From: Hyphomonadaceae bacterium
Lineage (GTDB): Bacteria; Pseudomonadota; Alphaproteobacteria; Caulobacterales; Hyphomonadaceae
Length of the DNA stretch: 41,841 nt
NCBI GenBank assembly: GCA_947474455.1
Contig: CANJIL010000006.1
Location: 68,037-109,877, forward strand
Direction of reading: 5' to 3'
Shown: in pieces, positions 1 to 9,235 of the stretch
Position numbering within the stretch: position 1 is the stretch's first letter
Layout: each line of letters starts with the position of its first letter
Position numbers and translations under genes: made by a program
The notes under the pieces: model-generated
Seen by the model: the letters and a program-made list of their open reading frames with translations, nothing else
Databases searched by the model: none
What the model was told of the DNA's origin: nothing

Positions 1-576
1 CAGATCCTGGTTTGCTGCGTCGACACTGAGCGCGAACCTGGCGTTGGCCTCGGTGTATTCGTGGGCGCAGTAGACGGTGGTGTTTTCTGGCAAGGCGCGG
101 AGTTTGCCGAGGCTGGTCCACATCTGTTGCGGGGTGCCTTCGAAGAGGCGGCCGCAGCCAAGCGCGAAGAGCGTGTCGCCGACGAAAGCGATGTGGTCAA
201 CGGGCAAATGGTAGACGATGTGGCCGAGCGTGTGGCCGGGGGTTTCGTGCACACGGGCGGTGATTGATCCGAGCCTCACGGCGTCGCCTTCGTGGAGGAT
301 GCGGTCGGGCGCGGGGCCGATGCGGTCGATTTCCTGCGGGCCGACAACTTTGGCGCCGGTTCTGGCGACGATCTCGGCATTGCCGCCGGCGTGGTCCTGG
401 TGCCAGTGCGTGTTCCAGATCTGGGTGATGGTCCAACCCTTCGCGTCCGCTTCCGCGAGAATGCGGGAGGGTTCTGGCGTGTCGACCGTCGCGGTCTCGC
501 CTGTCTCGGGGTCGTGCAGCAGGAATCCGTAATTGTCCTTGAGGCACGGGAACATGTGGACGATCGGTTTGCGCAC
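1..576 (-). CDS. gloB: Hydroxyacylglutathione hydrolase (glyoxalase II), 3' end outside window
   Basis: Glyoxalase II hydrolyses S-lactoylglutathione to D-lactate and glutathione, the second step of methylglyoxal detoxification in the cytosol. The metallo-beta-lactamase metal motif THWHQDH is at residues 56-62. Further on come PGHTLGH, a GDTLF motif with the bridging Asp, and CAHEYT, all typical of GloB. I place the start at a GTG (574-576) with GGAAAGG just upstream; the first ATG is seven codons inside and would trim the first strand of the fold. About 192 of the usual ~255 residues are visible and the C-terminal substrate-binding helices lie beyond base 1. It is divergent from the methyltransferase at 652. 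Confidence 0.93.
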   Translation of the reverse strand, partial: MRKPIVHMFPCLKDNYGFLLHDPETGETATVDTPEPSRILAEADAKGWTITQIWNTHWHQDHAGGNAEIVARTGAKVVGPQEIDRIGPAPDRILHEGDAVRLGSITARVHETPGHTLGHIVYHLPVDHIAFVGDTLFALGCGRLFEGTPQQMWTSLGKLRALPENTTVYCAHEYTEANARFALSVDAANQDL

Positions 577-651
577 GCGGTTTACCTTTCCGGCCGGCTT
601 CCACCCTATATAGGCTCGATTACAGGCGACTGGCACGGGCTGCATCAGGGC

Positions 652-1395
652 ATGCGCTTCGACATCGACAGGCTGCAAACCTTTTACGGGTCAGCCCTCG
701 GGCGCATGGCGCACGAGTTGGTCGCCAAGCGCGTCAGCGCGTTGTGGCCGCATGCCGATGGGTTGGATGTGCTCGGGCTCGGGCATGCCGATGCGCTGCT
801 GGAGCCTTATCGCGCTGGGGCGGGGCGGGTGATCTCCGCGGCGCCGGATGAACAGGGAGCGGAACGCTGGCCGGCGGAAGGGCGGGGGCTCACCGCGCTG
901 GTCGAGGACGAAAGGCTGCCTTTCCCCGACGCGCTGTTCGACCGGATCATCGTCTGCCATGCGCTCGAGGAGGCGGAGAGTCCGCATCGGCTGCTGCGCG
1001 AATTATGGCGCGTGGCTGCGCCAGAAGCCCGGATTCTGATCATCGTTGCCCATAGACGGGGTCTCTGGGCGCGGGCGGAGTCGACTCCGTTCGGGCATGG
1101 GCGGCCCTATACGCGCACGCAGCTGAACCGGCTTTTGGAGGAGGCGATGTTCCTGCCGCAGGCGTCTGCCCGGGCGCTTTACGCGCCGCCAATTGGCTGG
1201 GGGATCATTTCCTCGGCCGGCGACGCGTGGGAGCGGATGGGCAGATTCGCCTGGTCCGGGTTCGGCGGCGTGCTGATGATCGAGGCGATGAAGCGACTTT
1301 ATATCGAACCGGGCGTCCCTGCGCGGGGCCGGAGGGTCGTAAAAGTGCAGGAAAAGCGGTCTTTGCGGGAGCCTGTTGACAGAAACCGAATTTAA
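652..1395 (+). CDS. SAM-dependent methyltransferase of unknown substrate
   Basis: This is a 247-residue class I methyltransferase-like protein. A Rossmann beta1 segment (LDVLGLGHADALLE) comes early, and FDRIIVCHALEEAESP followed by LLRELWRVAAPEARILII matches the motif II/III region of type-11 methyltransferases. The glycine-rich SAM loop is degenerate, so activity is not certain. The frame is open upstream to base 292, but that part overlaps gloB in antisense; ATG 652 begins the recognisable domain. The arrangement gloB / methyltransferase, divergent, is one I associate with alphaproteobacterial genomes. The substrate cannot be read from the sequence. Confidence 0.8.
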   Translation: MRFDIDRLQTFYGSALGRMAHELVAKRVSALWPHADGLDVLGLGHADALLEPYRAGAGRVISAAPDEQGAERWPAEGRGLTALVEDERLPFPDALFDRIIVCHALEEAESPHRLLRELWRVAAPEARILIIVAHRRGLWARAESTPFGHGRPYTRTQLNRLLEEAMFLPQASARALYAPPIGWGIISSAGDAWERMGRFAWSGFGGVLMIEAMKRLYIEPGVPARGRRVVKVQEKRSLREPVDRNRI

Positions 1396-1478
1396 GTGTT
1401 GAAGATGTGTAAGTAGAGTAATATATACACCGAGACAGCGGGACGCCCCGCACCGTCCGAGCAGGAAAGGGAAGCCCA

Positions 1479-1823
1479 ATGAAGTACATCACCGCCGTTT
1501 TCAAACCGAGCCGTCTGGATGCGGTTCTGGATGCTGTGACCGCCGCCGGCGCGTCGGGCGTTACTGTCACTGAAGTCCGTGGTTACGGCCGTCAGCAAGG
1601 CAAGACGGAAGTCTACCGTGGCGCGGAATACGAAGTGCGCCTCCTTCCGAAAGTGCGCATCGAGATCGCCGTGTCTGACTCGGTCGTCGAGAAGGTCCTC
1701 GACGCGATTAGCCAGGCCGCCAACACCAACAAGATCGGCGACGGCAAGATCTTCGTGCTCGACCTGGAAGGCGTCATGCGCATCCGCACCGGCGAGAAGA
1801 ACGAAGCCGCGCTGACATCGTAA
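1479..1823 (+). CDS. glnB: P-II family nitrogen regulatory protein
   Basis: P-II proteins are small trimeric sensors that bind ATP/ADP and 2-oxoglutarate and regulate glutamine synthetase, its adenylyltransferase, or the AmtB channel. The 114-residue length is typical. The T-loop RGAEYEV carries Tyr51, the usual uridylylation site, and the B-loop region has NKIGDGKIFV. The C-terminal RIRTGEKNEAAL is also canonical. A strong Shine-Dalgarno GGAAAGGGA precedes the ATG. Neither glnA nor amtB follows, so GlnB and GlnK cannot be separated by context; the symbol is nominal. Confidence 0.93.
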   Translation: MKYITAVFKPSRLDAVLDAVTAAGASGVTVTEVRGYGRQQGKTEVYRGAEYEVRLLPKVRIEIAVSDSVVEKVLDAISQAANTNKIGDGKIFVLDLEGVMRIRTGEKNEAALTS

Positions 1824-2064
1824 GCTGTAAAAATCCGGCCGTTGCTCTCCGCTAGGGAGGGCGCGGCCGTCGCCTCGCCCGCCAGAATGCCGCCATAAAC
1901 AGGCGGGAGCGCTGGCAGCACGAGCCCTGCCGGAGCGTTTGGCTCCTCGATTTGGCGCCCCAGACCAAATGGCGCCTCCGGCGCCGGGTCTCACCCCCAC
2001 ATCCAGCCGCAAGAGCCGAGCGCCGCCGGAAGCCGCTCCCTCCCGGCGGTTTGGCGCATTCGCC

Positions 2065-2454
2065 TTATGGCTTGGCGCGGTACGGCAGATAGCCGCGTTC
2101 GACCATGCGGCGCAGGGCTTCGTACGCATCGGTTAGTTCTTCGTAGGCGCTGCGCAGGGCGGCGAGTTGGGCGACGTTCTGCGGGGCTGGCGTTTCGCCC
2201 TTTTCCGTCAGCGCGATCGCGGCGGCGACCCAGCGGGCGCGCGTCTGTGCTGCAGCAACGGCAAGACGCTGGAAGCGGTTGAGATCGGCGTGGCCAATGA
2301 CCCTGGCGAGTACTTCGCGGTTGGCGGCGAAGGCGGTGTAATCGATCTGCTCGAGATGGGCGCGAAGGGCACGCTGTTCCTGCGGATCGAGATTGGCTTC
2401 TGGTTCGAAATGGTCGCGGACTTTGCGGACTGTGGACGTCATCGTGAAGGACAT
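2065..2454 (-). CDS. Hypothetical protein, helical
   Basis: I do not recognise this family. The 129-residue product starts MSFTMTSTVRKVRDHFEPEA and is predominantly helical: NLDPQEQRALRAHLEQIDY, then a long Ala-rich segment with TRARWVAAAIALTEKG, and a C-terminal YEALRRMVERGYLPYRAKP. No signal peptide or membrane segment is visible. The frame stays open to 2622, but the extra 56 residues look non-native, so ATG 2454 is preferred; a start five codons later is also possible. It stands alone on the minus strand, downstream of the CT microsatellite. Confidence 0.6.
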   Translation of the reverse strand: MSFTMTSTVRKVRDHFEPEANLDPQEQRALRAHLEQIDYTAFAANREVLARVIGHADLNRFQRLAVAAAQTRARWVAAAIALTEKGETPAPQNVAQLAALRSAYEELTDAYEALRRMVERGYLPYRAKP

Positions 2455-2660
2455 GGGCGAGGCTCCGGGGCCTGCCAAAGCCGCAGGCCTACCCTCGAAG
2501 CGTGCGCTCTTGCGGTTAGCCAGTGGTTGACCGGATATGTCGAATTCTGCGCCGGCCGCAGCGTCAGCTGGTTCGCGCTCAAGGCAATTTTGTCCAGCTC
2601 CGCGGGTTTGTCGATATTCCACTGGTCATAACTGATCGCGAGGGCCCGCTGGGAGTTCAC

Positions 2661-2913
<253 letters not shown>

Positions 2914-2971
2914 TTGGGCAGAGTTTCTCTCTGAGAAAGTCTAACACAGCAGGCGGCCCTTCTGTCGAAAA

Positions 2972-3592
2972 TCAGCCCTTTCGCTCCAGCACGAAGACAA
3001 GGTCTTCGGCAGTCCAGTTGAGGCGGGTGAGCGACCGGCCGTTGACGGGCTTACCGTGGACGGCCGTTGCGGCGGCGATCTTTAAGCCGGCTTCGTCGGC
3101 GAGTTCGGCCATGTCGCGGGCGGTGCAGGGGCGGCGGGCGCCGTCGGACCACCAGCCTGCGCCGTGGCCGAGATTGGGGATGCGGCCGGTGGTGAACAGC
3201 CTCGTGCGCACCTTCCAATGGCCGTAATTGCGGAAAGACACGATCACGCGGCGCGCGATGCGCGAGAGTTCGTCGAGCACAAATTTGGGGCGCGCGAGTT
3301 CCTGGATGGTCTTGGACAGGATTGCGACGTCGTAGGCGTCGTCCGGATAGACGGGCAGGTCGGCATCGGCGTTGCCCTGCACAACGGCGAGACCCTTGGA
3401 GACGCAGCGGTTCACGCCCGCCTGTTCGACTTCGAGGCCGCGCGTGCGTGCGCCGCGCTCGGACTGCAGCAATTCCATAAGCTGGCCGTCGCCGCAGCCG
3501 ACGTCGAGCACCAGCTCGCCCTTGTTGATGAACTGGGCGATGGCGACGTGGTCCGCGCGCCTCATGCCTTGGGAGCCGGGGCAGGACTTCAT
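2972..3592 (-). CDS. metW: MetW methionine biosynthesis methyltransferase-like protein
   Basis: MetW is a SAM-methyltransferase-fold protein that accompanies MetX in many proteobacteria and is needed for, or enhances, homoserine acylation. The 206-residue protein has the SAM loop [14 protein letters not shown], an acidic GLEVE end of strand 2, [17 protein letters not shown], and the MetW-typical [20 protein letters not shown]. The start codon overlaps the metX stop (ATGA), so the two are translationally coupled. The usual internal sequence after GRIP is replaced by [18 protein letters not shown], within normal variation for the family. Confidence 0.93.
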   Translation of the reverse strand: MKSCPGSQGMRRADHVAIAQFINKGELVLDVGCGDGQLMELLQSERGARTRGLEVEQAGVNRCVSKGLAVVQGNADADLPVYPDDAYDVAILSKTIQELARPKFVLDELSRIARRVIVSFRNYGHWKVRTRLFTTGRIPNLGHGAGWWSDGARRPCTARDMAELADEAGLKIAAATAVHGKPVNGRSLTRLNWTAEDLVFVLERKG

Positions 3593-4758
3593 GGCTGCTT
3601 CCGCTTCGGCAGACCGCGCGCGCTGGCGGCCGCGTCGATGAAACCGAGCAGGGCAGCTTCGTATTCCGGCTCGTCTAAGAGGAAGGCGTCATGGCCCTTG
3701 TCGGTGTCGATCGACACATAGCTGGTTTCGCAACCGGCGGCGTTGAGGGCGCGGACGAGGTCACGTGCTTCTTCCGGCGTGTAGTGCCAGTCGGATGAGA
3801 ACGAGAAGACGCAGAAGCGGGTGGCGAGACCGCGGAACGCGTTGGCAAGGACGCCACCGTGTTCGTTCGGCAGATCGAAATAGTCCATAGCGCGCGTGAT
3901 ATAGAGATAGGAGTTGGCGTCGAAGCGATCGACAAAGACCTGCCCCTGATGGCGCAGATAGCTTTCGATCTGGAAGTCGGCATCGAAGCCGAAGGTCTTG
4001 GTCTGCCGGTCCTGCAGCCTGCGGTCGAACTTCTGTTTGAGCGAGGATTCGGACACGTAGGTGATGTGCGCAGCCATGCGCGCGACGGCGAGGCCGCGAT
4101 CGGGGCGCGTGCCTTCGTCAAGATAGCGGCCGCCGCGCCAATTGGGGTCGGCCATGATTGCCTGGCGGCCGACTTCGTAGAAGCCGATGTTCTGCGCCGA
4201 CTGGCGGGGCGCGACGGCGATCGGGATGGCGGCGAAGACACGGTCGCGGGCTTGGATGGTCCATTCAAGGACCTGCATGCCGCCGATTGAGCCGCCGATG
4301 GCGAGGAAGATGTTCTGGATGCCGAGTTGGTCGAGCAGCGCGATCTGGGCGCGCACCATGTCGGCGATGGTGATGATCGGGAAATCGGTGCCCCAGTAAC
4401 TGCCGTCCGGCTTGCGGCTTGCTGGACCGGTCGAGCCCATGCAGCCGCCGAGGACGTTGGAGCAGATGACGAAGAAGCGGTCAGTGTCGATCGGCTTGCC
4501 GGAGCCGATAACACTGGGCCACCAGGCGGGGCGGTTCGTGACCGGGTTCGGGCTGGCGGCGAACTGGTCCATCGTCAGGGCGTGGCAGACGACGACGACA
4601 TTGCTCTTTTCGGCGTCGAGCGTTCCCCAGGTCTCGTAGGCGATTTCGACGTGATCGAGCGTGCGTCCGCTATCTAGCCGGAGGGGCTGGGCCGGGGTGG
4701 CTACGGATAGGCGTTTCAGCCCATCCGCGCCGCTCAGGGTGCGGGCGGGCGCAATCAT
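3589..4758 (-). CDS. metX: Homoserine O-acyltransferase
   Basis: MetX transfers an acetyl (in some lineages succinyl) group to homoserine, the first committed step of methionine synthesis. The 389-residue alpha/beta-hydrolase has the nucleophile motif GGSIGGMQ with Ser157, the acid in [11 protein letters not shown] and the histidine in [11 protein letters not shown]. Acetyl- versus succinyl-CoA preference cannot be decided by eye. It is the first gene of a metX-metW operon. No SAM-II riboswitch consensus is recognisable in the upstream 4759-4940 region, which it shares divergently with the chorismate-mutase-like gene. Confidence 0.95.
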   Translation of the reverse strand: MIAPARTLSGADGLKRLSVATPAQPLRLDSGRTLDHVEIAYETWGTLDAEKSNVVVVCHALTMDQFAASPNPVTNRPAWWPSVIGSGKPIDTDRFFVICSNVLGGCMGSTGPASRKPDGSYWGTDFPIITIADMVRAQIALLDQLGIQNIFLAIGGSIGGMQVLEWTIQARDRVFAAIPIAVAPRQSAQNIGFYEVGRQAIMADPNWRGGRYLDEGTRPDRGLAVARMAAHITYVSESSLKQKFDRRLQDRQTKTFGFDADFQIESYLRHQGQVFVDRFDANSYLYITRAMDYFDLPNEHGGVLANAFRGLATRFCVFSFSSDWHYTPEEARDLVRALNAAGCETSYVSIDTDKGHDAFLLDEPEYEAALLGFIDAAASARGLPKRKQP

Positions 4759-4940
4759 CGTTCGGAGCCTAGATCAGGTCGCGTGTGGAATGAAGCAATA
4801 GGCAGGAACGGGGCGTTTGCTCAAGGCGTGTCCTTAACTGGGTAAACGTGGCGCGGCGCATGCAAATGGGGTTTTGGAGAGGGGCAAACTCGGGTATCAA
4901 GCAGGCAGCGCTGGGGGGCGCGACCGAGTAGTCGAGCACG

Positions 4941-5720
4941 ATGGCCGCTGACAGTTTCCACAATCCGCCCGACACCAAGAACGATGCGTTCACCTCGGCT
5001 ATCTCCGAGAAATGGCGCGAATTGCGCGACGCGCCGGCGGTTTCGCCTGCCGGCATCGGTTTTCGCCCTGCGCGCGAGGCGGCAGAGATGCGTCGGATGT
5101 GCCGGGCCGCTTCGGCGGCCGGAGCGCCTGCGGACGCCGTCGCCAGAATCTGGCGGTCCCTGTGTGGGGATGTGGCGGTCGCGCGGGGCCTGAAGGCCGT
5201 TTATGTCGCGGGTGGGGACGTGACCCTGTCAGTTGAGGCGGCCCGGGGCTATTTCGGGTTCGCGCCGAGCATTGTTCCGCTGGTGGGAATAAGGGACGCG
5301 CTGGAGCGGGCAGATTCGACGCCCGGCGTGCTGGCCTGTGTGCCTTGGCCGGAACATGCCGGGGCAGGCCAATGGTGGCCCATTCTCAACGAGAACAAGT
5401 TCCGAAACCTCACCATCGTGGCAGGCTGGCCGAGCCTGCCGAGTTCGGCAAGCGAAACGCCGCGCATGGCTATTGTCGGCAGGATGAGCATGGAAAGCTC
5501 TGGCGAGGACGACACGCTGGCGACCGCCCATGACGACCACTATACCGCCGACAAGCGGCTGCAGGACGTCGGACTGCGGGCCGAAGTGGTGGCGCGGGCC
5601 CGCTCGCTGGCCCTGATCCGCATCCCGGAATTCGTGGCGGTAGACGACCGACGGATCGATCTTGCTCGGAAGGCGGGGCTGGACGGCCTGCGGGTTATCG
5701 GGGTACGGCCTCGGCCCTGA
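4941..5720 (+). CDS. Chorismate-mutase-like protein, first helix missing or degenerate
   Basis: The 259-residue product heads an aromatic amino-acid operon. Residues ~41-75 (GFRPAREAAEMRRM then AVARIWRSLCGD) match the second half of an AroQ chorismate mutase domain. The ~30-residue first helix that normally carries an essential Arg is short and unlike the family. The remaining ~180 residues, including PSIVPLVGIRDALERAD, AGQWWPILNENKFRNLTIVAG and ETPRMAIVG, resemble no domain I can name with certainty; an ACT-like or binding-protein-like role is possible. It lies 29 bp before hisC. Chorismate to prephenate conversion is therefore inferred from position, not shown. Confidence 0.65.
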   Translation: MAADSFHNPPDTKNDAFTSAISEKWRELRDAPAVSPAGIGFRPAREAAEMRRMCRAASAAGAPADAVARIWRSLCGDVAVARGLKAVYVAGGDVTLSVEAARGYFGFAPSIVPLVGIRDALERADSTPGVLACVPWPEHAGAGQWWPILNENKFRNLTIVAGWPSLPSSASETPRMAIVGRMSMESSGEDDTLATAHDDHYTADKRLQDVGLRAEVVARARSLALIRIPEFVAVDDRRIDLARKAGLDGLRVIGVRPRP

Positions 5721-5749
5721 AACAGGGCCCCCCAAGCAAGGCCGTAGTC

Positions 5750-6844
5750 ATGACCGATCGTGCAAAGCCATTGCCGCAACTCGCGGACGTAAAAGCCTAT
5801 GTGCCGGGCGAAGCGCCGAAATCTTGCGGCGGACCCAGCTATAAGCTGGCTTCCAACGAGAACCCGCTGGGCGCATCGCCCAAGGCGAAGGCCGTCTATG
5901 CCGAGATGGCCAGCAAGCTGGAAATATACCCAGACGGGACGGCGAAGGATCTCAAGGCCGCAATCGCCCGGAAGCATGGGCTCGATGTGAGCCGGCTGGT
6001 CGTCGGCGCTGGATCGGACGAGATTTTCCTGATGCTGGCGCGCGCCTATCTGGGGCCGGGCGATGAGAGCATCTCCACCGAGCACGCGTTTGCCATCTAC
6101 GCGATCATCGCGCAGCAGCAGGGCGCTAAGGCGGTCGAGGTTCCGGAGAAGAATTTCACGGCGGACGTGGATGCGATCCTGAAAGCCGTGACGCCGCGCA
6201 CCAAGATCGTCTGGCTTGCCAATCCCAACAATCCGACCGGAACCTATCTGCCTTACGACGAGGTGAAGCGGTTGCACGCGGGATTGCCCTCGCAAGTGCT
6301 GCTCGTGCTCGACGGGGCGTATGCGGAGTTCGTGCGCAAGAACGACTATGCCTCGGGCATCGAACTCGCTTCGCAGTCCGACAATGTGGTCATGACACGG
6401 ACGTTCTCCAAACTATACGGGCTGGCCGGGCTGCGCGTGGGCTGGGGCTATGCGCCGGCGCATGTGGTCGATGCGATCGAGCGGGTGCGGATGCCGTTCA
6501 ACGTCAACCTGCCGGCGCAGGCTGTCGCGATGGCAGCGCTGGAGGACGAGGCGTTCGTCGAGGCGTCGCTGGCGCACAATGACAGCGAGCTTGAGCGGCT
6601 GGTCCGTGAGGTCAGGGCGCTGGGGCTGGAAGTGATCGACGGGGTTGGAAACTTCTGCGTCGTGAAATTCCCGGAAATGAAGGGAAAGCCAGCCGCCGAG
6701 GCGCTGGCCTATCTCAAGGACCGTGGCGTCACCGTGCGCGGGCTTGGCGGCTACCGGATGCCGAACCACTTGCGGATTTCAGTTGGCACGGTCGCCGGCA
6801 ACAATGCTGCGTTGAAACTTCTCACGGAATTCCTGGACGGATAG
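5750..6844 (+). CDS. hisC: Histidinol-phosphate / aromatic aminotransferase
   Basis: This is a fold-type I PLP aminotransferase of 364 residues. The start region KLASNENPLGASPKA, the NPNNPTG motif, DGAYAEF, and the PLP lysine in TFSKLYGLAGLRVGW (Lys221) are diagnostic of HisC. HisC enzymes transaminate imidazole-acetol phosphate, and in this context between a chorismate-mutase-like gene and a prephenate dehydrogenase it probably also serves phenylalanine and tyrosine synthesis. It is spaced 4 bp from the downstream dehydrogenase, so they are almost certainly co-transcribed. Confidence 0.94.
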   Translation: MTDRAKPLPQLADVKAYVPGEAPKSCGGPSYKLASNENPLGASPKAKAVYAEMASKLEIYPDGTAKDLKAAIARKHGLDVSRLVVGAGSDEIFLMLARAYLGPGDESISTEHAFAIYAIIAQQQGAKAVEVPEKNFTADVDAILKAVTPRTKIVWLANPNNPTGTYLPYDEVKRLHAGLPSQVLLVLDGAYAEFVRKNDYASGIELASQSDNVVMTRTFSKLYGLAGLRVGWGYAPAHVVDAIERVRMPFNVNLPAQAVAMAALEDEAFVEASLAHNDSELERLVREVRALGLEVIDGVGNFCVVKFPEMKGKPAAEALAYLKDRGVTVRGLGGYRMPNHLRISVGTVAGNNAALKLLTEFLDG

Positions 6845-6848
6845 TTCA

Positions 6849-7781
6849 ATGGCGGGGCCGGTTTTCAAGCAGATCGCGATCATCGGCGTCGGCCTGATCG
6901 GCGGGTCTATTGCTCGCGCTGCCCTGGAAAAAGGCGCGGCGGGCGAGGTTGTGCTGTTCGACGGCAATGCGGACGCTTTGCGGCGAGCAGCCGAGATCGG
7001 GTTTGGACGGCCTGCCGCGACGATCGAGGATGCCGTGCGCGAGGCGGAGGCGGTGTTCCACTGCGTGCCGGTGGGCGCGATGGGGGCAACCGCAAGAGCC
7101 AGCATCGGCGCGATGAAGGCGGGTGCAATCCTGACCGACGTCGGATCGGTGAAGGGAACTGTGGCGCGCGATTTCAGGTCGCTCGAGCGCGCCGATATTC
7201 ATGTGATCCCGGGGCATCCGATCGCGGGCACGGAGAAGTCCGGGCCGGACGCGGGTTTTGCCAGCCTGTTCGAGGGACGCTGGTGCATCATCACGCCGGA
7301 GCCAGCCGGATCGCCGGACTATGTCGCAGCGACGGACAGGCTGGCGGCGTTCTGGACTACGCTGGGATCGAAGGTCGAGCGCATGGACGCGCAGCGGCAC
7401 GATCTCGTGCTCGCAGTCACCAGCCACATCCCCCACCTGATAGCCTACAACATGGTGGCCACGGCCTATGACATGGAAGCCATCACGGAAGGCGAGGTTG
7501 TGAAGTTCTCCGCCGCCGGCTTCCGCGACTTCACGCGCATAGCTGCGTCCGATCCGACAATGTGGCGCGACGTGTTCCTCAATAACCGGGAAGCCGTGCT
7601 CGAAGTGCTTGGCCGCTTCGAGGATGATCTCACGGCGCTGCGCAAGGCGATCCGCAATGCGGATGGGCAGAAGCTGTTCAACACGTTTACCGAATCGCGC
7701 CGCATCCGCCGTGAGATCATCGACGCCGGCCAGGATACGGCGGCGGTGAACTTCGGGCGCGACAAGGACGAGAAGAAATAG
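6849..7781 (+). CDS. tyrC: Prephenate/arogenate dehydrogenase family protein
   Basis: Oxidative decarboxylation of prephenate (or arogenate) towards tyrosine with NAD(P). The 310-residue protein opens with the Rossmann motif IIGVGLIGGSIARAA. TDVGSVKG, HPIAGTEKSGPDA and a later SHIPHLIAYNMV contain the catalytic His regions of the TyrA dehydrogenase family. There is no ACT domain at the C-terminus. It ends the aromatic operon and faces plsC tail to tail, with a stem-loop between them. Whether prephenate or arogenate is preferred is not visible, so the symbol is tentative. Confidence 0.9.
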   Translation: MAGPVFKQIAIIGVGLIGGSIARAALEKGAAGEVVLFDGNADALRRAAEIGFGRPAATIEDAVREAEAVFHCVPVGAMGATARASIGAMKAGAILTDVGSVKGTVARDFRSLERADIHVIPGHPIAGTEKSGPDAGFASLFEGRWCIITPEPAGSPDYVAATDRLAAFWTTLGSKVERMDAQRHDLVLAVTSHIPHLIAYNMVATAYDMEAITEGEVVKFSAAGFRDFTRIAASDPTMWRDVFLNNREAVLEVLGRFEDDLTALRKAIRNADGQKLFNTFTESRRIRREIIDAGQDTAAVNFGRDKDEKK

Positions 7782-7791
7782 TTTTGTTCTA

Positions 7792-7814
7792 CTCATCCCG
7801 ACTTTCGGGACGAG
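7792..7814. terminator. Stem-loop between convergent genes
   Basis: A 10-bp stem with one mismatch and a 3-base loop (CTCATCCCGA / TCGGGACGAG) sits in the 38-bp gap between the convergent prephenate dehydrogenase and plsC genes. There is no strong U-tract on either side, so the call rests on position and symmetry. Confidence 0.5.
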
Positions 7815-7819
7815 CAGGG

Positions 7820-8581
7820 TCAGCCAGTTGGTTTCACGACTTCGCGAGGTGTGGCGTGCTTTCCCTGCGCGGCACGCCCTTCAGCCACCAGCCGCTCGGT
7901 CGCGGGGTCGAGTGCGTCCTTGAGGCGTTGAGTCAGTTCCCTGCGAGTGAGGCCGGGTTCGATCGGTTTCAGGACTTCGAAGATGACGTGCCCGGGTTGG
8001 CGGAGGAAGCCGGAGCCCTGCCAGCACAGCCCGGTATTGAGCGCTATGGGGACGCAGGGAACCTTGAGTTCATTGTAAATGAAGACCACGCCCGGCTTGA
8101 TGTCGGTGGGCGTGTCGGGAAGCTGGCGCGTGCCTTCCGGGAATATGACGATCTGCTGGCCGGAGGCGAGGCCTGCCTTTGCAGCCGCGAGCATGAGTTT
8201 CATCGTCTTCGCGCCGCCTTCACGGTCGATCGGGATGCCGACGCGTGAGGCATAGACGCCGAACACCGGAATCTTCAGCAGCTCTTTCTTCAGGATGTAG
8301 CCCGGATTCCGAATGACCAGGAACGGCGCGATCGTGTCGTAGGTCGACTGGTGCTTCATCGCGATGAGGCCGCTGCCTTTCGGCAGGTGTTCGAGCCCGC
8401 GGAATTCGGTGCGGATGCCGCACAGCACGCGCAAGCCAATCCGCTGCAGACCACACCAGAAGCGAATCGCACTCATCGCTGCGCCTCGGGAGAACATGCA
8501 GATGGGCATGCAGATGAGGCCAATGACCACCAGCGTGACATAGAACCAGACGGCGTAGAGCAGCGAACGAATGAAAGTCAT
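7820..8581 (-). CDS. plsC: 1-acyl-sn-glycerol-3-phosphate acyltransferase
   Basis: PlsC acylates lysophosphatidic acid to phosphatidic acid at the inner membrane in phospholipid synthesis. The 253-residue protein has an N-terminal membrane segment (residues ~5-30), the catalytic HQSTYD (His77, Asp82), GIPIDREGG and FPEGTR (147-152). Its ATG overlaps the stop of the DUF218 gene by one base (TGATG), so this start is preferred over one 21 codons upstream. It is the last gene of the ftsE-ftsX-DUF218-plsC operon. Confidence 0.93.
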   Translation of the reverse strand: MTFIRSLLYAVWFYVTLVVIGLICMPICMFSRGAAMSAIRFWCGLQRIGLRVLCGIRTEFRGLEHLPKGSGLIAMKHQSTYDTIAPFLVIRNPGYILKKELLKIPVFGVYASRVGIPIDREGGAKTMKLMLAAAKAGLASGQQIVIFPEGTRQLPDTPTDIKPGVVFIYNELKVPCVPIALNTGLCWQGSGFLRQPGHVIFEVLKPIEPGLTRRELTQRLKDALDPATERLVAEGRAAQGKHATPREVVKPTG

Positions 8582-9183
8582 CAGGCGCCGCTTTCGGAAT
8601 TGAGCGCCGCATTGCGCAGGCCGGCGAGGCGGTACTTGATCCACTCCTCGATCAGCGTCTTTGCGGTGGCGGTGTCGCGATACCAGTCGGCTGGCCGGAC
8701 CTTGGTGGTCATGACGGCGTGCGGAATGAAATGTCCCTCCGGCATCGCCCGCTTCAGTTCGAACAGGGCGCGTTCCATGTGATATTCCGAAGTCACGACG
8801 ATTATGCGCTCTACATTGTTGCGGCGCGCCCAGTCAGCGACTTCGTCGCCATTGCCTTCCGTCGAAGCGGCCGCCTTTCCGAGCGTGACGCAACATTCGA
8901 TCTTGTCGAGACCGACGTTGGCGATGCGGGCGATATCGGCGGGCGTTGCATCAATGTTGACGCCGGAGATGAGAAGGGGGAGGTCGAGCGAGTCCGCAAG
9001 CTGGATGGCGGAAATGATGCGGGCGTCGGCGGCGCCTGTAAGGGCTGCCACGGCCTGGGCGTTGATCGGCGGATCTGGCGAGACGGCGCGGTCGGCGCGG
9101 GCGACGAAGCGCGAAAAATCCCAACCCGCAAAAAGCAGGGCGGCGGCGAGAACGATCACGAAGGCGCGCAGCACAAAACGCAA
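8581..9183 (-). CDS. YdcF/ElyC-type DUF218 envelope protein
   Basis: DUF218 proteins (SanA, ElyC, YdcF families) are membrane-anchored proteins linked to envelope integrity and polyprenyl-phosphate metabolism. The 200-residue product has one N-terminal membrane helix and the family motifs LTGAADARIISAIQLA, LLISGVN, and the signature VVTSEYHMERALFELKRAM. The start at 9183 is a TTG; a GTG three codons in is an alternative and no good ribosome-binding site helps. It lies between ftsX (52 bp upstream) and plsC (overlapping). Confidence 0.85.
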   Translation of the reverse strand: MRFVLRAFVIVLAAALLFAGWDFSRFVARADRAVSPDPPINAQAVAALTGAADARIISAIQLADSLDLPLLISGVNIDATPADIARIANVGLDKIECCVTLGKAAASTEGNGDEVADWARRNNVERIIVVTSEYHMERALFELKRAMPEGHFIPHAVMTTKVRPADWYRDTATAKTLIEEWIKYRLAGLRNAALNSESGA

Positions 9184-9235
9184 GGATCAGGACCAATCTG
9201 CTGTCAGGAGGTCTTTCAACATCCGGACCATGAAA

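Noticed and set aside
1376-1425. TTGACA and TAATAT as a promoter for the P-II gene
   Set aside because: The two boxes are nearly 40 bp apart and do not pair at normal spacing; either could belong to a promoter, but no convincing combination was found.
1824-2064. Small proline-rich ORFs and GC-rich hairpins after the P-II gene
   Set aside because: GGCGCC-rich sequence gives open frames by chance in both directions; no stem followed by a U-tract and no coding bias.
4759-4940. A SAM-II-type riboswitch upstream of metX
   Set aside because: I compared the leader with the SAM-II layout and did not find its conserved blocks or pseudoknot partners; the sequence is simply a divergent promoter region.
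4769-5056. Minus-strand 95-residue ORF between metX and the chorismate-mutase-like gene
   Set aside because: It overlaps the start of the convincing plus-strand gene, has no ribosome-binding site and no recognisable feature.
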